Below, in pieces: positions 10,801 to 25,509 of a DNA stretch of 64,000 bases. The notes beneath the pieces were generated by a model that saw nothing but the letters and a program-made list of their open reading frames with translations, did not search any database and was not told the DNA's origin. The stretch is from Ceratothoa steindachneri (lineage: Eukaryota > Arthropoda > Malacostraca > Isopoda > Cymothoidae). Made by a program: the position numbers and the translations under genes. The stretch lies in assembly GCA_963969495.1 (NCBI GenBank), contig OZ018318.1, positions 96,935,413-96,999,412 of the forward strand. Reading direction: 5' to 3'. Position 1 is the first letter of the stretch; every line of letters begins with the position of its first letter.

Positions 10801-12837
10801 TAATATAATAAAGGTATATATAGGACAGTAAATAATAAAAGACCGCCTCTCAAAACTAGAAATCAGCAATAAGAAGTGAAAGAGGGAAGTTAAATTCACA
10901 TGAAGATTTAAATGAGCAGATGATAAGGTTAAACAAAGAGGCAGAAAGGTTAAGGAAGAGAGCTAGAGGGTATAAAAGAAATAACGGAAAAGGAGATGGT
11001 CTAAAGAAGAAGATTACAAGAGACACGAGAAGCAAACATTTAGGTTAGAGGAGGGCAAGGAGAGTAACGAAGAGAGGTAGAGTAATATAACAATGTTAAT
11101 ACAAAACCAATGAAATATTTAAATTGATAAATTAAGTACTCATAACTATGAATATTGCAGGCGAAAGTAAAAACAAAAGTCCAAACTAATTTCTTTAATA
11201 ATAAGTTCTTTTGATTACAGCTACAATTTTTAAAAGGCCAGAGGAAATGATAAAGTTATCAGAATTATATTTATTATTATAGCCTCATTATATAATTATA
11301 AGTGATTAAGATTACTTTAAAATTTTTCATGCCTTTTTATTTTCAAAATTAATGGTGTATTCAAAAAACTTATTCTTAAGGGTTTAACAAAGGTTGGTGT
11401 TAGATTAAAATGTGGATAGAATTTTTTTAAAATATTCAATATGTAATTCTTTCCTAAAAACCTAGTGCTGTGACTAAATAATTATTGAATATGTGGAAAG
11501 AATCTATCTGCATTTTCATTTAACGCCGATCTTTGTTAATCCCTTAAAAATGGCTCCTTGTTCAATGTAATGACACCACTTTGGAAATCATGCTTTCCGG
11601 ATCAGTATAAAAATATCCTTGTCCCAAAGGTTCCTAGGGAAGTTACATTGGATGAACGGAATGCCTTGTTAAGGTTCGCATCGATGCTCACCGGGAATCA
11701 ACTACAGAAGATGAATTGATATTTCTGTAAAGGAAAAATTTTGTTATCCGATCTCATTCCAATTTATGTAAAATTCATATATAGTATAATCAATTTAAAA
11801 TAACTTCTCCATCAAAATCAAAATCAGCTTGAGTTAACTAAAGACTCTGGTTTCACATAGTTATACATTGCATAATTTAAAATAAGGACTGTCTCACTTA
11901 AGTGGTTGCCAGTAATTTATTACCTATAAAACAACCAAATAGCTAACAATATATTCTTTCTACCAACCAATTAAAAACATTAAAAAAACAACCAACACTA
12001 AATCAATTCTTTCCTAGTTAAAAATTTCAAATTTTATTGTCAGCTCATATATTTCTCCTAATCAGGAAATATATGATACTGTATTTATTGTGTATACCTC
12101 TTTTTTTTCTTTTTACCGCCATTAATGTCATTTGAATTTATTTTGTTTGTTTTTTTACTCAAACTACAGAAATATGTAGTTCATATCAATTTTTGGGAGC
12201 TTTTAATTGTTTATAGTTTTAGTATTTTTATAACCCTTGGCTCTCGTCATTGTTCTCCTCTGTAAAAAAAAAATTATAGGGAAAAGCGGTTATGGTTGTC
12301 ACAATTTTTACTTGGATTTACTTTCTGCAAAAAAAGTGTATGTAAGAATTCCATTTTTGTACACAATCAATGCTAAATGTGTCAAGAAGAGAATGGATCC
12401 ATTCTCTTCAAGAGATATGCGCTGTCAGAGGCACCTTGCGTAGGTTGGCACACCCTATGGGGTTGGTTTTCTTTGTCTTATGATAATTGGAAAAAAAAGA
12501 AAATGGAGACATTTTTAAAAATAATATAACATTTTTATTTTTAATGAAATGTCAAACTAAACACATTCTCATATGTATACAACATTAAAAAAGAACCATT
12601 TGTTACATTTTAAAATCTTAAGATTAAAACATGACTATGTAAAATGCATAAATGTAAAACACCACACACCATGAAAACTACTACTCCTACTTCTATAAGA
12701 TCTCAACAAATTAGATTTTCCCTCAAACAGAAGCTCAAACAAGCGTCATAACTCCCACGAAAATAGAGAGCACAGGCGCAACTACACTATATCAAACTCT
12801 TAAAGTAGACCTGAAGAGAAAGATGATTCACCATACA
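10801..12837. other. AT-rich stretch without recognised genes
   Basis: Mostly unique-looking AT-rich DNA. From 10864 to 11046 the plus strand holds a purine-rich open segment of about 60 codons with charged, coiled-coil-like content (LNKEAERLRKRARGY) and a stop in HLG*. I cannot assign it to a family. The 68-codon frame at 12237-12443 has no recognisable similarity. The right end may include the 3' UTR of the pogo-like element. Confidence 0.5.
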
Positions 12838-14412
12838 CTAATCACTGTCCACCTCAGAATCATAGTTCTAACAAACATAAACTGGCAGACCAGGTATGCA
12901 GTCTTTGTGGACCCACCGCTTGCACATTATGCACTGCAGCCATGTCTCTTTGGGCCGACGATTTGTAACGACTCGATGCACACCGAACAAAAACACTCCT
13001 TTTCATCTGAAGAAGCCTCATTTTCCTTCTCTTTTTGGAGGACCTTTTTCTCTTCTATTGGGGAAAGAGGGACTTCTTCAGTCTATTCTTAGTTGCCTTC
13101 TTTTCCACTTCAATATCTTCTTTGACAGGAGTGTCGGTAAGCTTGCAACCTTTCCGTGTCTTCCTCTTCCTGGACTGCTTCCTGGAAGGGGCATTTGGAA
13201 ATCATCCCAGCTCTTCAGGACTGAAACCAGTGTGAGCTGTGCTTGTACTTGGTTGTACTGGGAGTGACAAGGGATTTGAAGTGTCATCTGTTTTATCCAT
13301 CAACTCGGCATCCAGACTAGCATTTGAGCTTGGATCAAGAGCTCAGTAAGTGATTGAGGATGAGGCAAATGCTGTCTCTGTAAACCTTTCCCTGTCATAG
13401 GGATAGATCCTGCTAGGTTTAAAGCGAACTGTATATTTTAACTGTCTGCTGCTCGTAGAAAGGCGATAGCCATAATCTCCTGGATATCGTATATGTTCAT
13501 AATTTTCCCAGGATTATGTGACAGGCAGGAAGCTGAGGCTTTGTTTGCATAATTTTTAAAATGGCCGTAAACGGAAATTCCAAGTGGATGCATGCGATGG
13601 GAGCAGTCGTGTTGGGAGGAAAGCCTCACAAAGCCATTGGCTTTGGGAAAATTTAGTCCTGTAACTGAAAGATAAGAATTCTGGTTGTCTACTAGTAGGA
13701 GGCATAGACTCTCCTTGCCGCATCGTGTGTTGGGATAAAATGCTTAAGGAACTCCACAAAATGACCTTTCCTCCATCCGGATGATTTTACATTACCAACG
13801 CTCCCTGTGGGGACACTACTAAAAATATGGTCATGGTAATGGACCCTGTGGGAAATTAAGAAGAGAGGAATGAAAGTGCCTAATGCAGAGACTGCACTGG
13901 AGAGGCTGACCAAAGGTTTCCCTTTCTCTAGAGGTGAGCGAGCCAACCTGCTTATAACGTCTCCTCCTTACCACTTAATTTTGCTTGTGGACTGTTTTAA
14001 TTCCCGTTTGGTCCATATTCCAAATAGACTGAGGCTCGAAGTGTCAGTGTCTCATTAACTCGTCTAAGTTGTCAAAGAATATGTCTACATTGTGCCTATT
14101 AAAGGCACTGGTACGGCCTAAGCTGGTGGCCTCAGGGGTTATAATTGATAGAGATGCTGACCTTTTAGCAATACACTAAACCAGTCTTCGCCGGCCATCG
14201 GCTTTTCAGTCCAATAGGCCCACTTTAGCCACTGAAAAAGTGTAAGCCAATTTATGAACTTTCAAGGCGTTAGGCCAAAATATACATATGTTTGAGGCAG
14301 TCAGGATATAGGTTTCCAACTGATGTTCATGCTTCTCTGTGAAAACTTTCCTATTCTTCATGCAGAATAAGAGTAATGCCAATAGAAACTGAGGCGGCGC
14401 GTGCACCCTCAT
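12838..14412 (-). pseudogene. Pogo/Tigger-like DDE_1 transposase with C-terminal PHD-type finger
   Basis: Minus-strand reading, N to C: a helical segment before the catalytic domain (EKHEHQLETYILTASN, LKVHKLAYTFSVAK, 14340-14220), DNLDELMRH and an NMDQTG-like first catalytic word (14080-14000), ALGTFIPLFLISHRVHYHDH (13870), WRKGHFVEFLKHFI, a damaged LLVDNQNS-type second catalytic word (about 13690), CSHRMHPLGISVYG (13600), a basic proline-rich linker, then a cysteine-rich end (ECFCSVC, LQCIMC, VHKDC, VYVC) near 12990-12850. The ending W-x-Q-C-x2-C-x2-W-V-H-x2-C matches the PHD-like finger found on many arthropod pogo-like transposases. At least six frameshifts or stops. I did not find inverted ends. 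Confidence 0.75.
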
Positions 14413-15055
14413 ATTTTTTATTTGGACTTTTTAAGATATATTATTTTCTTTTATTACTATTATTCTAGTACTAGACGCAGGCACTGTAAATATTAACAAT
14501 AAAGGATATTTAAAATATATTTCAAGGATTGCAAGAGTTTTATTTGTCAGATACACACTTACTTTGTACAATTCATAGTGAAATGTATTAAATGTATTTT
14601 TTTCACCTGTACCGTTAAGAAAAGCAGTATGTATACAAAGAAGTATAATATTGAATAAATAATGATGAGATAGGCAATGTGAATTGAAATGTGCAAGTAT
14701 AGTGCAATTGTCTCTTCAATTCAGATATTCAGTATAGTGCAGTCTTACAGTATGGTTCGAAATTTAGCAGATGGATGGCCAGACGAAGAAACTCCTCTTC
14801 ATCATTACAATCATAATATGCAATAAATTTTACTTTATTATGTGGCATTATTAATTTTATCTTCTAAATGGATTAGCATTTATTCTGTGAAGTTAAGCTT
14901 CTTAGATTTGGGGGATTTTTTAATTGTGCCCCAGCAGAATTTTGGCTCGCATGACGCCCCTGCTTCAAGTATCCTACTGGCAGGGATGGCTGGACACAAT
15001 CTCCCTCAATCTACCCTAAGCGTATTTTCTTGTAATATGTTGGCAATATATGGTA
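14413..15055. other. AT-rich stretch, nothing recognised
   Basis: Separates the pogo-like relic from the minus-strand gypsy relic. The 96-codon frame at 14842-15132 runs into the LTR-like repeat and is not convincing. Confidence 0.5.
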
Positions 15056-16100
15056 ATTTATGTTTTTCGTGGTATGATATTACATTATATCAATACCATA
15101 TTATATCTATGGGAGAGGGACCAAGAACTTAAAGGCGAACCAACAAGGGAACGCAACGCCACGAGATTCGACGCGCGGAACAACGAGAAAGAGTGCATCG
15201 AGGTAAAAAAAATTTGGGCAATGGCAAAGCTCAAGGTTATTTAAAGAGGCATGTACAAAAATGAAATTTTATTTACATTAAATAATAAAATTAATGGGCA
15301 AAAGTACATTGGTAAACGAGGAGAGAAATGCTGAGTTATGCATCAGACTATGAAGTTAAAAATTAATGTATTACAGAAGGAGACTATTCAAATCAGGAGG
15401 ATTAACTCAATTGGGTGGCTGAAGGGGGAGAGGGGTTGGCTTACGGAAGATTCCGGGTGAGACGTCAAGTTAAGGCTTGGTGGATGTCTTCTGCAGGCAA
15501 TAAACGTGAGGCGAGGGCACCCGCAGCATCTGAGCGGGAAGTTAACGTGATGACGGTTCTCCAAAAGGGATGGGGGGAGCGGTAACATCCGGTCCAGAGG
15601 AGAGTATTTCGACCCCTCGAAAACTAAACGCGAACGAAGAGGGCTTCCACAGGAGTTGATTAGTGGAGTAGGAAAAATCTATCGGTAGCGATCGTCAAAT
15701 GCAATTACCTCACTGGCTGGGGCTAATTCCAACACACAAAAAGATCAGCCGTCACTTTGCTTTGTTGTTAGCACCTGACTTGGAACTAGTGGAATCTTCT
15801 TGGGTCCGGGCGAGATTCCTCAAATCTGTGTCTCCTACCTGGAAGACGAGCCCTGTATATCCAAGGCTACCCCATGAGGGTGGAGGAAACATCGCTACTC
15901 TCGAATGGCCTCGAATCTTCACGCCAAAGCGATTCTAAGCCGCGTAAAGGTGGTCCATGGTGGACGCGGTTCGAGGCTACCGCTTGTGGATGGGGAGAGA
16001 AAGACTTACCAATTTAAGCCTAACCTAATTCTAGAATTTTTTCCAGCGCATGGATGTCACTTTAGTGCTGGAAAAGAAATTCCACGTGGAATTTCCCCAT
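15056..16100 (-). repeat. LTR-like repeat, copy 1 (3' LTR of minus-strand gypsy relic)
   Basis: 15056-15300 matches 18930-19164, and 16058-16100 matches 19165-19205, both in the same orientation. Shared words include AACTTAAAGGCGAACCAACA, TTTGGGCAATGGCAAAGCTC and the palindrome ATTCCACGTGGAAT (16079-16092). Copy 1 carries about 760 bp (15300-16060) that copy 2 lacks. Read on the minus strand, a T-rich AATAAAATTT poly(A)-like region lies near the end. The LTR role is inferred from the position on both sides of gag-pol remnants. Confidence 0.6.
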
Positions 16101-16429
16101 ACATCTCCCAACCGAAAGATGATGCTTTACAGAGCAATTGCGTAGGAAAGGATTATCCCCCCGTCAAACTAGAATTATCAAGGGTCTAGGGAAATTCTAA
16201 CCAGCTACGACAGGTGCACACGCAAAAAAAACGTTTATCTGAGCTCAGCTGGAAATTTACGGACATAAGCATTAAACGGGTCAATTCTATAGACAATTTA
16301 ACTAGCACAATTTAAAAAAAAATATATCACAGGAGAACATTGGCGACCTTTCAGTGGAACCCCCCCCCAAAAGGATACAATTAAATGGAGGCATGAATAT
16401 GGGACTAATGACTAAACAATTTAGTGGAC

Positions 16430-17303
16430 CAATAAAAAAAAAAAAAAATAAGAAAATTATTGAGATAATATATACAATTCACGTGGATAACTTTCGCTAC
16501 CACCAGAGTACGGATGAGTCCTCTAGTCACGAGGACGGGGTAGGGTCCATTCCGCTGACTAAGGAGTTTGTTGCTTCTAGTGGGAAGTAGAACCAGCACC
16601 TCCGCTCCAGGCTTGAATTTTCGTTCTTGTGACTTAAGGTCAAAGTATGTCTTATACCTCTCAATAAGTCCTTCTTCACCGGATACGGCACTCGTTTGTT
16701 ACCTCGAGTGGATTCACGCTCGAAGGATTTAGTTTTATCCCAAAGGGAGGGGGGGAGTTGCTCACTCCTTCTGTGCGTGGGCAAACTTTTCGCTCATGAG
16801 GGGCTTGAAACTTCGGTCGATAGGGGTTTCCAGGGGAACGGGTGCATGGGATTCCATGGCTACCTGTGTACAGGTAATCACGTGCTGGGCCACGGGATGG
16901 TCGTGAATTACGAGGTTCTGACCTAACAAAACGGAGCACAACTGCATTGGGGCCGCTACCCCTTCGGCCCAACCGGACATATAGTCACATTCGATGTGAC
17001 AACGAGTTACTGGAGAACGAGTGGCCCGGTCAAGGTAGTAGTGGACCACCGCAAACTTCTTGTGGTTGGGGCCAACAGGGGGAGTAGGTCCTCAGACAAT
17101 ATGATGCAGGTGCACCCGGTGTCACGGACGAGGGTGGATACTCGGCGACCGTTCACAGTTTCCTTCTTGAATTTAAATCCACCAGGGTCGTTCTCATTAA
17201 AGAGGAAGTTTACCTGAAGGACCGGATCTTTGGCTGGTGAGGGAGGATCGAGGGGCTCCTGAGGTGACGGAGCGGGATCAGGGGCAGCCCAGATTTGGTA
17301 CAC
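16430..17303 (-). pseudogene. Gypsy protease joined to integrase tail (internal deletion)
   Basis: 17303-17007 encodes an aspartic protease start: TVNGRRVSTLVRDTGCTC, with the catalytic D-T-G at 17123-17115. The next frame carries the rest of the protease region (VIHDHPVAQHVI, 16900) down to about 16770. From about 16720 to 16430, frame-shifted pieces match an integrase C-terminus (YPVKKDLL, VLVLLPTRSNKLLSQ, NGPYPVLV), similar to the plus-strand relic at 60-270. Most of integrase, and any RT or RNase H between or after, is missing, so this copy is a deletion derivative. It cannot tell whether the original order was Gmr1-like. Confidence 0.7.
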
Positions 17304-17327
17304 TTGGTGGGACTGAGATTTTGCGAA

Positions 17328-18511
17328 TCAGGAGTTTTGAGGACAGTTTGTGCAGTAATGTCCGAAAACTCCGCAGGTGTAGCAGACGATCGGGTTCTTT
17401 TGGTACGGAACAACCGCGGGAGAAGAAACTAGGGGCTTAACGTCTCGGTGATGAGATGGATTAAAGTTTCTTGGTTTCAAGCAAATAGGAACTTTGGTAA
17501 ATCTTGGAACCAATTTAGGAGGGGTCAAAGGACCATAAAATTTAGTTTTGGGGGGCGATTAGGGAGCCTTTTTAACATCCTTAGGGTATAAATTGTGACT
17601 ACCTGCGTAGACATCGGCCTCTTTCAAGCATTCCTTGAAAGTGACACAACGTTTATCCTTAATGAAGGCACGAATTTCCGGAGCCACGGCAGCTAAAAGC
17701 TGATCCCTAAGGAACAAGTCCAGAAGGGACTCGTAGACCTGGGAAATCTTGCACGCATCCAGCCAACACTGAAGGTGTCTTTGGAGGATGTACCCGTGTT
17801 GCCGAAATGTTTGACCAAGGCGGATCTTTTCATGGCGGAATCGGGAGCTGTAGAATTCGCAATTCGAATGAATAGCGGCTTACAATTCGGACTTTAACGT
17901 GGAATAGTACAAAGTTGCTTCCGGGAGAAGGGAGACGAAGAGATCCATTAACTGGGCATTTATGAGGGGAAGTAAGCGAGTGACGCTATCATTTTTGAGA
18001 TCCCATCTATTGATCTGAAAGATCTTCTCAAAATGAGTCAAAAATGATCAAAGTCTTCTCAATTATTAAGAGCAAAAAGGTTGACTGAAGGAGTTTGGGG
18101 AATTTCAGCCAGTGATCCGATGGGCTGAGAATCCATTTGATTTCGGCTCATTTCCTGCTTATGCTGCCTAATTTGTTCGCGTTCTTCCATCTCCATTTTG
18201 TTCTTCTCCATCTCCATTTTGCTCCTCTCCATCTCCATCTCCTTCAGTTTGTTCTCCATCTCCCTTTTCAATTTGTTTTCCTCCATCTCCATTTTCAGTT
18301 TGTTCTCCTCCATCTCCATCTCCGTTTTTCCTTGTTCCTCTTCCCTTCGCTCTGCTCGTTCGTTCCCCTCTTCTTCCTGTACGTAATTTAGCAGATATTT
18401 GCCCGTAAGACCTAACACTTCAGCCTGACTCTTGAACTTTCCGAAGGATGACATTGTTACGCAGTTAACTGAGGTAACACTGACACGCAAATGAGTTAGC
18501 ACACTACCCAC
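17328..18511 (-). pseudogene. Gypsy gag relic: coiled coil plus zinc knuckle
   Basis: The N-terminal 150 codons are open (18511-18059). They carry a long charged coiled coil (repeats of MEMEENKLK type) after a short leader with LTGKYLLNYVQEEEG. Later pieces in shifted frames (RFRHEKIRLGQTFRQHGY near 17820, LLDLFLRDQLLAAVAPEIRA near 17710, RCVTFKECLKEADVYAG near 17640) look like a capsid domain. The zinc knuckle CYTCGVFGHYCTNC (C-x2-C-x4-H-x4-C) lies near 17380-17340. The likely start is the inner ATG of MSSFGKF (about 18453), since the first ATG is preceded by LTR-like leader. The protease follows directly on the same strand. Confidence 0.75.
18180..18330. repeat. Short tandem repeat within gag coiled-coil coding sequence
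   Basis: Imperfect repeats of 18 to 30 bp built on CTCCATCTCCATTTT on the plus strand. On the coding (minus) strand they give the Met-Glu/Lys heptad-like run of the gag coiled coil. Probably grew by slippage. Confidence 0.8.
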
Positions 18512-18924
18512 GCGAAACGAATACTTGAATATTTGTGAAGGCCTTGTTCACAAAAAGAATTATGATACAGCTACCTACCCCTGCTGTTTCTAAGCCCCCC
18601 CAAAAAAAAATTAAAATGGTCCTACCGGAATTAGGACACCAAAGGCCTTAACTCTTTGGGGTTAATAACCAGGATAGTCTCCAAACTACAAACACAATAA
18701 ATAGAAAATTAATTACATGGGGTCCAACGCAAAATCTAAATAGATTACGTTCCACTGCTCTTCAATTAACTTGAACTTGCCTTCTGCCAGTACAATACAA
18801 AAATTAAAATAACAGAGATAGACGTGAATAACAAGAGAACTTCTAATGTCATAAGTAAAATGACAAGGGTTCGTAAAATCCCAAACACACTTGACATCAA
18901 AATTATATAGTATGTATATGAATA

Positions 18925-19210
18925 AATATATATGTCGTGATATGACATTACATTATATCGATACCATATTATATCTATGGGGAGGGAGCAATAACTTAAA
19001 GGCGAACCAACAAGGGACGGAACGCCACGAGTTTCGACGCGCAGAACAGCGAGAAAGAGTGCAACGAGGTCAGGCAAAATTTGGGCAATGGCAAAGCTCA
19101 AGGTTATTTAAAGAGGCATTTACAAAAATAAAATTTTATTTACATAAAATACGAAAATTAATTCACTTCCGTGCTGAAAAAGATATTCCACGTGGAATTT
19201 CCCCACAATG
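18925..19210 (-). repeat. LTR-like repeat, copy 2 (5' LTR of minus-strand gypsy relic), internally deleted
   Basis: Matches 15056-15300 plus 16058-16100 but lacks the 760 bp between them. On the minus strand it stands upstream of gag, as a 5' LTR should. Similarity ends near the GTCGTGATATGACAT word at about 18933; the primer-binding site was not recognised. Confidence 0.6.
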
Positions 19211-19399
19211 TTGTTCCTTTCAGCTGTCCCTCTTATAGATTTTCTCTCCAGCCTGACCTCCCTGACTGCCTAAATCATCACACTGGGCGGTGTATAGCCA
19301 TGAACTGTCTTTCTGACGTATTTTCTATCCATTCTTCTATCTAAAGAGAATAAGAAAACTAGCTTTATAATTTTATGTGTCGTTGTATTGTTGTTGTTT

Positions 19400-20945
19400 C
19401 TTTAGAGCGCCAGTCTGATCCTATTACTTATGAAGGAGAACAATACTTCTATATTGGCTGTGTGGACTTTTTAATTACCTTATTATGGAGAGAGTGCCAC
19501 AGTGTTTAATCCGTTTTAATGAGAAAGCCCGTTAAAGACGTAAAGGATCCATTAAAACACAAGAATTATCCAAAAATAACTTTATACTTTAAATTTATCC
19601 ATTAACTACAAAAATTAATATACTTACAATCACCTAATAAGTTTAATGGAGATAACCATACTTGAAACTAAGCCTATTTCATAAGCTATTCATGTCCAAA
19701 TCGAAATAGGCTCCGAGTAAATAAACCAATTGCCGATTAGTTATTTTATAGTGACCCTTTTAGATTAGCCTTAAACTCTAATTTGCGAGTTTCACTCTTC
19801 TAACTGTAAGTATGACGGGGTTTAACAACAATTGTCTCTACTTCATTTAATTTGAGTACCGTAATAAACTCATACTAAAGTAATACAAATATAAATGGTC
19901 ATTCTGACTTACATGAATGAAAGGCTCAGAGGTTGTCGGATCTCACTAGATGGCTTTTATCGCGCTTCTTTGTGTAGAGTGGCCCATTGTAGATTTTCCA
20001 CGGGATGGGAGAGGGGGTAGGGGACACGCTGTCACTTCATCAGATTTACGTTAAAAAGAGTACGGAAGAATTATACTCTCTGGCGCAATCAGTGCTCTTC
20101 TGGATGCTCTTGAAGCCTCTTTGTATCCTAGTTTTCTTCAAGGGGTTGCCCATTGGATTTTGGGGTATACGAGGAGATTTTGAATATTCCTGAAAAATTG
20201 GATCTTCCTCGGATATGGTTTCTTCTTGTCTCTTAAGGAAATAAGATTGCAATTTGAGAGTCACTCGAGGGTGACTGGTTTTTCTATTATCTTGCTTGCG
20301 AAATTCCTTTTTGCACTAGGATATTGGTCCAGCCAAGCTTCTTAGTAAGCCTGTGCAGGATACTTCTGTCTGGCACCGATACAAAACGTAATGTTTCTAA
20401 GTTACTTCGAAATTGTGCGAAGGTCCGATCTTCTGGAACTGGTCTTCTATCTTCTCTCACCGTATAATCCTTTCTCTTTCCTTAAGGGGCGTATTTATAG
20501 CCGGGCGACCGCCCTATTTAAGGAGAAAGCGACGAGGCCATAGATGGGAGAGCGAGGGGTGGGAGGAGGGTGGCACCGCGGTGCCCAAGTTGGCTTCTTA
20601 ATTAGAGGCACTGCCAACCCTTCCCATCCTTGGTGTTCTTTTTGACTGGCACCGCTTTTTGTGGCGATTTAACCACGGGCCTCAGAATCTTGTAGGTAAT
20701 TGGATCCTTTGAGCGCTGTGAAATGGCCTTTACTGGTCACCTTGGCACAGAGGCTCACTCCTGACTACCTATGCGGCGGCGAGATGTAAAAGTGTAGGCC
20801 GTTTGACTCTTATTCCGTCAGGTAACGTTCCCACGACTCTCCTCGTGTGGCTCGATTCGCTTGCTTTCTCAGCATGGGAAGGGGGCGACTTTAAAGTATA
20901 TGTCGCCTGGCCCTCCGGGAGGCTTTATGTTGTAATTCCTATACA
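19400..20945 (-). mobile_element. LTR-like repeat family L, copy 1 (probable solo LTR)
   Basis: Diverged but clearly related to 56340-58315. Shared words in the same order include CCAATTG..GATTAGT (19725), GAGAGTCACTCGAG (20258), TGGCACCGATA (20372), TTATTTATAG with CGACCGCCC (20493), GGTGCCCAAGT (20580), GACTGGCACCGCTTTT (20644), AACCACGGG (20672) and CGTTCCCACG (20826). The right ends agree (ATACA at 20945, CTACA at 58315), so the minus strand begins TGTA, a legal LTR start. A minus-strand TATAAATAC box lies at 20491-20499. The left edge is uncertain. No coding sequence of the parent element is attached. Confidence 0.55.
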
Positions 20946-22745
<1,800 letters not shown>

Positions 22746-24127
22746 ATTCAACAAGGTTGCTTCTAAGAAGGCGAAATTTTAATTGTAGTAGGAAGGATAC
22801 GACCATCAGTGACATTCTTATTTATTTCAAGCAACGTTTCAGATTACAAAATCCGTCATCAGGCTAAAGGGGTAAAGACAATTTGTGAGGCGAACAAATG
22901 TTAACATTCACTAGATACAAACCAAAAGCAAAATAATTTAGATACTGTAGTGAACCTATAAAATTTTAAATATTAATAATTGTAAGTACATATATACAGA
23001 TAAGGAGAGGAACAAATTCATACCTGCTGTCAGCGAGTGAGGGAAATTACTAAGGAATTTATCAGAAATCAGACACGATTATCGGTAGTTTGTTGTCGGT
23101 ATAATATTAACAGGTCCGAAGCTGGTTGGTTGTGGCTATTACCGATAATGTGTGGCAGTTCAAGTCTGAATTTAACGTCGGTGAATGTGTTTTATGAAGA
23201 GAGATTTTAGAATTCTGAGTTGGGTGATGTTAGGATTAAAGCCCATAATCCCAAAATTATTGATGTTTGCCTCAACCTTACACTTTATAATGTGATCTCT
23301 GATTGGAGAGACTTTCTTACTAGAAAGAGACTTTCCTGTTCGCAACTAATGCCGAGGTGTGCGCAAACCCTCGAGTGTAACGAGCGAATAGTACTACCAA
23401 TATATGTTCCCTGGGAACATCCAGGACAAGAAAATTTGTATACAATACTATTGCGCAAATAATCCGAGGTTAAATCCTTGTTGCGGAAGAAATTACCTAT
23501 TTTTAAATTGTTAATGAAGGTTATTCAGAAATGTATTTGCGGAGAAAAACTCTGAAGAGATTCTCGGTACTCTCTTGAAGCTTCCTGATTCAGAGGACCA
23601 AGATCAGGTAGGAGAAAATATCGCAAGTCCTTAGGGTCATCTATCTTTGCAAACCTTGGATGAAAGGAGTCATTTAATAATTTTCCTATGACTCTGTTAA
23701 GCAAATCTAGGGGAATGAATTGGACATGAAAAAACTTTTTATAACGTCAATTTTGTGGTGCATCAAAGCGTAGGAGGAGCAAAGCAGTATGGCTCTTTGT
23801 ATCAAAATATACAAACTGTTTATTTTAAATTTTTTGTCACAAAAGCTAAAGAAATTTAGACCTAATCCAGAATATGTTGGTTTTCTAAAGATGGACATGC
23901 AGAAACCAGTAGGTGTTTTTTTTAATTAGAATGTTGAAAAAGTAATAGAGATTTCATGTTCACTCTCCATTGTGAATTTTATATTAGGATCAAGTTTATT
24001 TCAAAATTGAAAAAAACTTAAAGCCTCATTTCAGATTTAAATAGTGCATAGGTGTCGTCAACAAAACGGCTATAAAAAAGCGGCCTAAAGAAGGCTTATT
24101 TTCCCGGGATAACATAAAGGCATTATC
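22746..24127 (-). pseudogene. PLE, left copy: RT palm and thumb, GIY-YIG endonuclease, 3' end
   Basis: Minus-strand reading from 24120 downward: MLSRENKPSLGRFF, the catalytic word RFVDDTYALFKSE (near 24060; the usual form is YVDD), FRKPTYSGLGLNFFSFCDKK (23890), SLYILIQRAI, HHKIDVIKSFFMSNSFP (23710), then an endonuclease with CPGCSQGTYIG-like pieces (about 23430) and ALILTSP (23240). Stops and frameshifts make it inactive. Homology with the right copy, inverted, covers 22770-23465 and 23700-23893. About 235 bp at 23465-23700 is absent from the right copy. The 22746-22770 stretch between the homologous end and the TA tract is unique to this side. Confidence 0.75.
22805..22870 (-). ncRNA. Hammerhead-ribozyme-like motif, left PLE copy
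   Basis: On the minus strand: CTGATGA (22862-22856), a GATT/AATC stem, GAAA (22840-22837), then ACGTT pairing with AATGT (five pairs including one G-U), and GTC (22813-22811) as the cleavage triplet. Stem I can form only four pairs after a mismatch next to the core, and one extra base precedes stem II. PLEs are known to carry hammerhead motifs in their terminal regions. Activity is not claimed. Confidence 0.5.

Positions 24128-25509
<1,382 letters not shown>

Noticed and set aside
12237..12443. 68-codon frame as part of a transposase
   Set aside because: No recognisable domain, and it begins with a poly-A coded lysine run; treated as chance.
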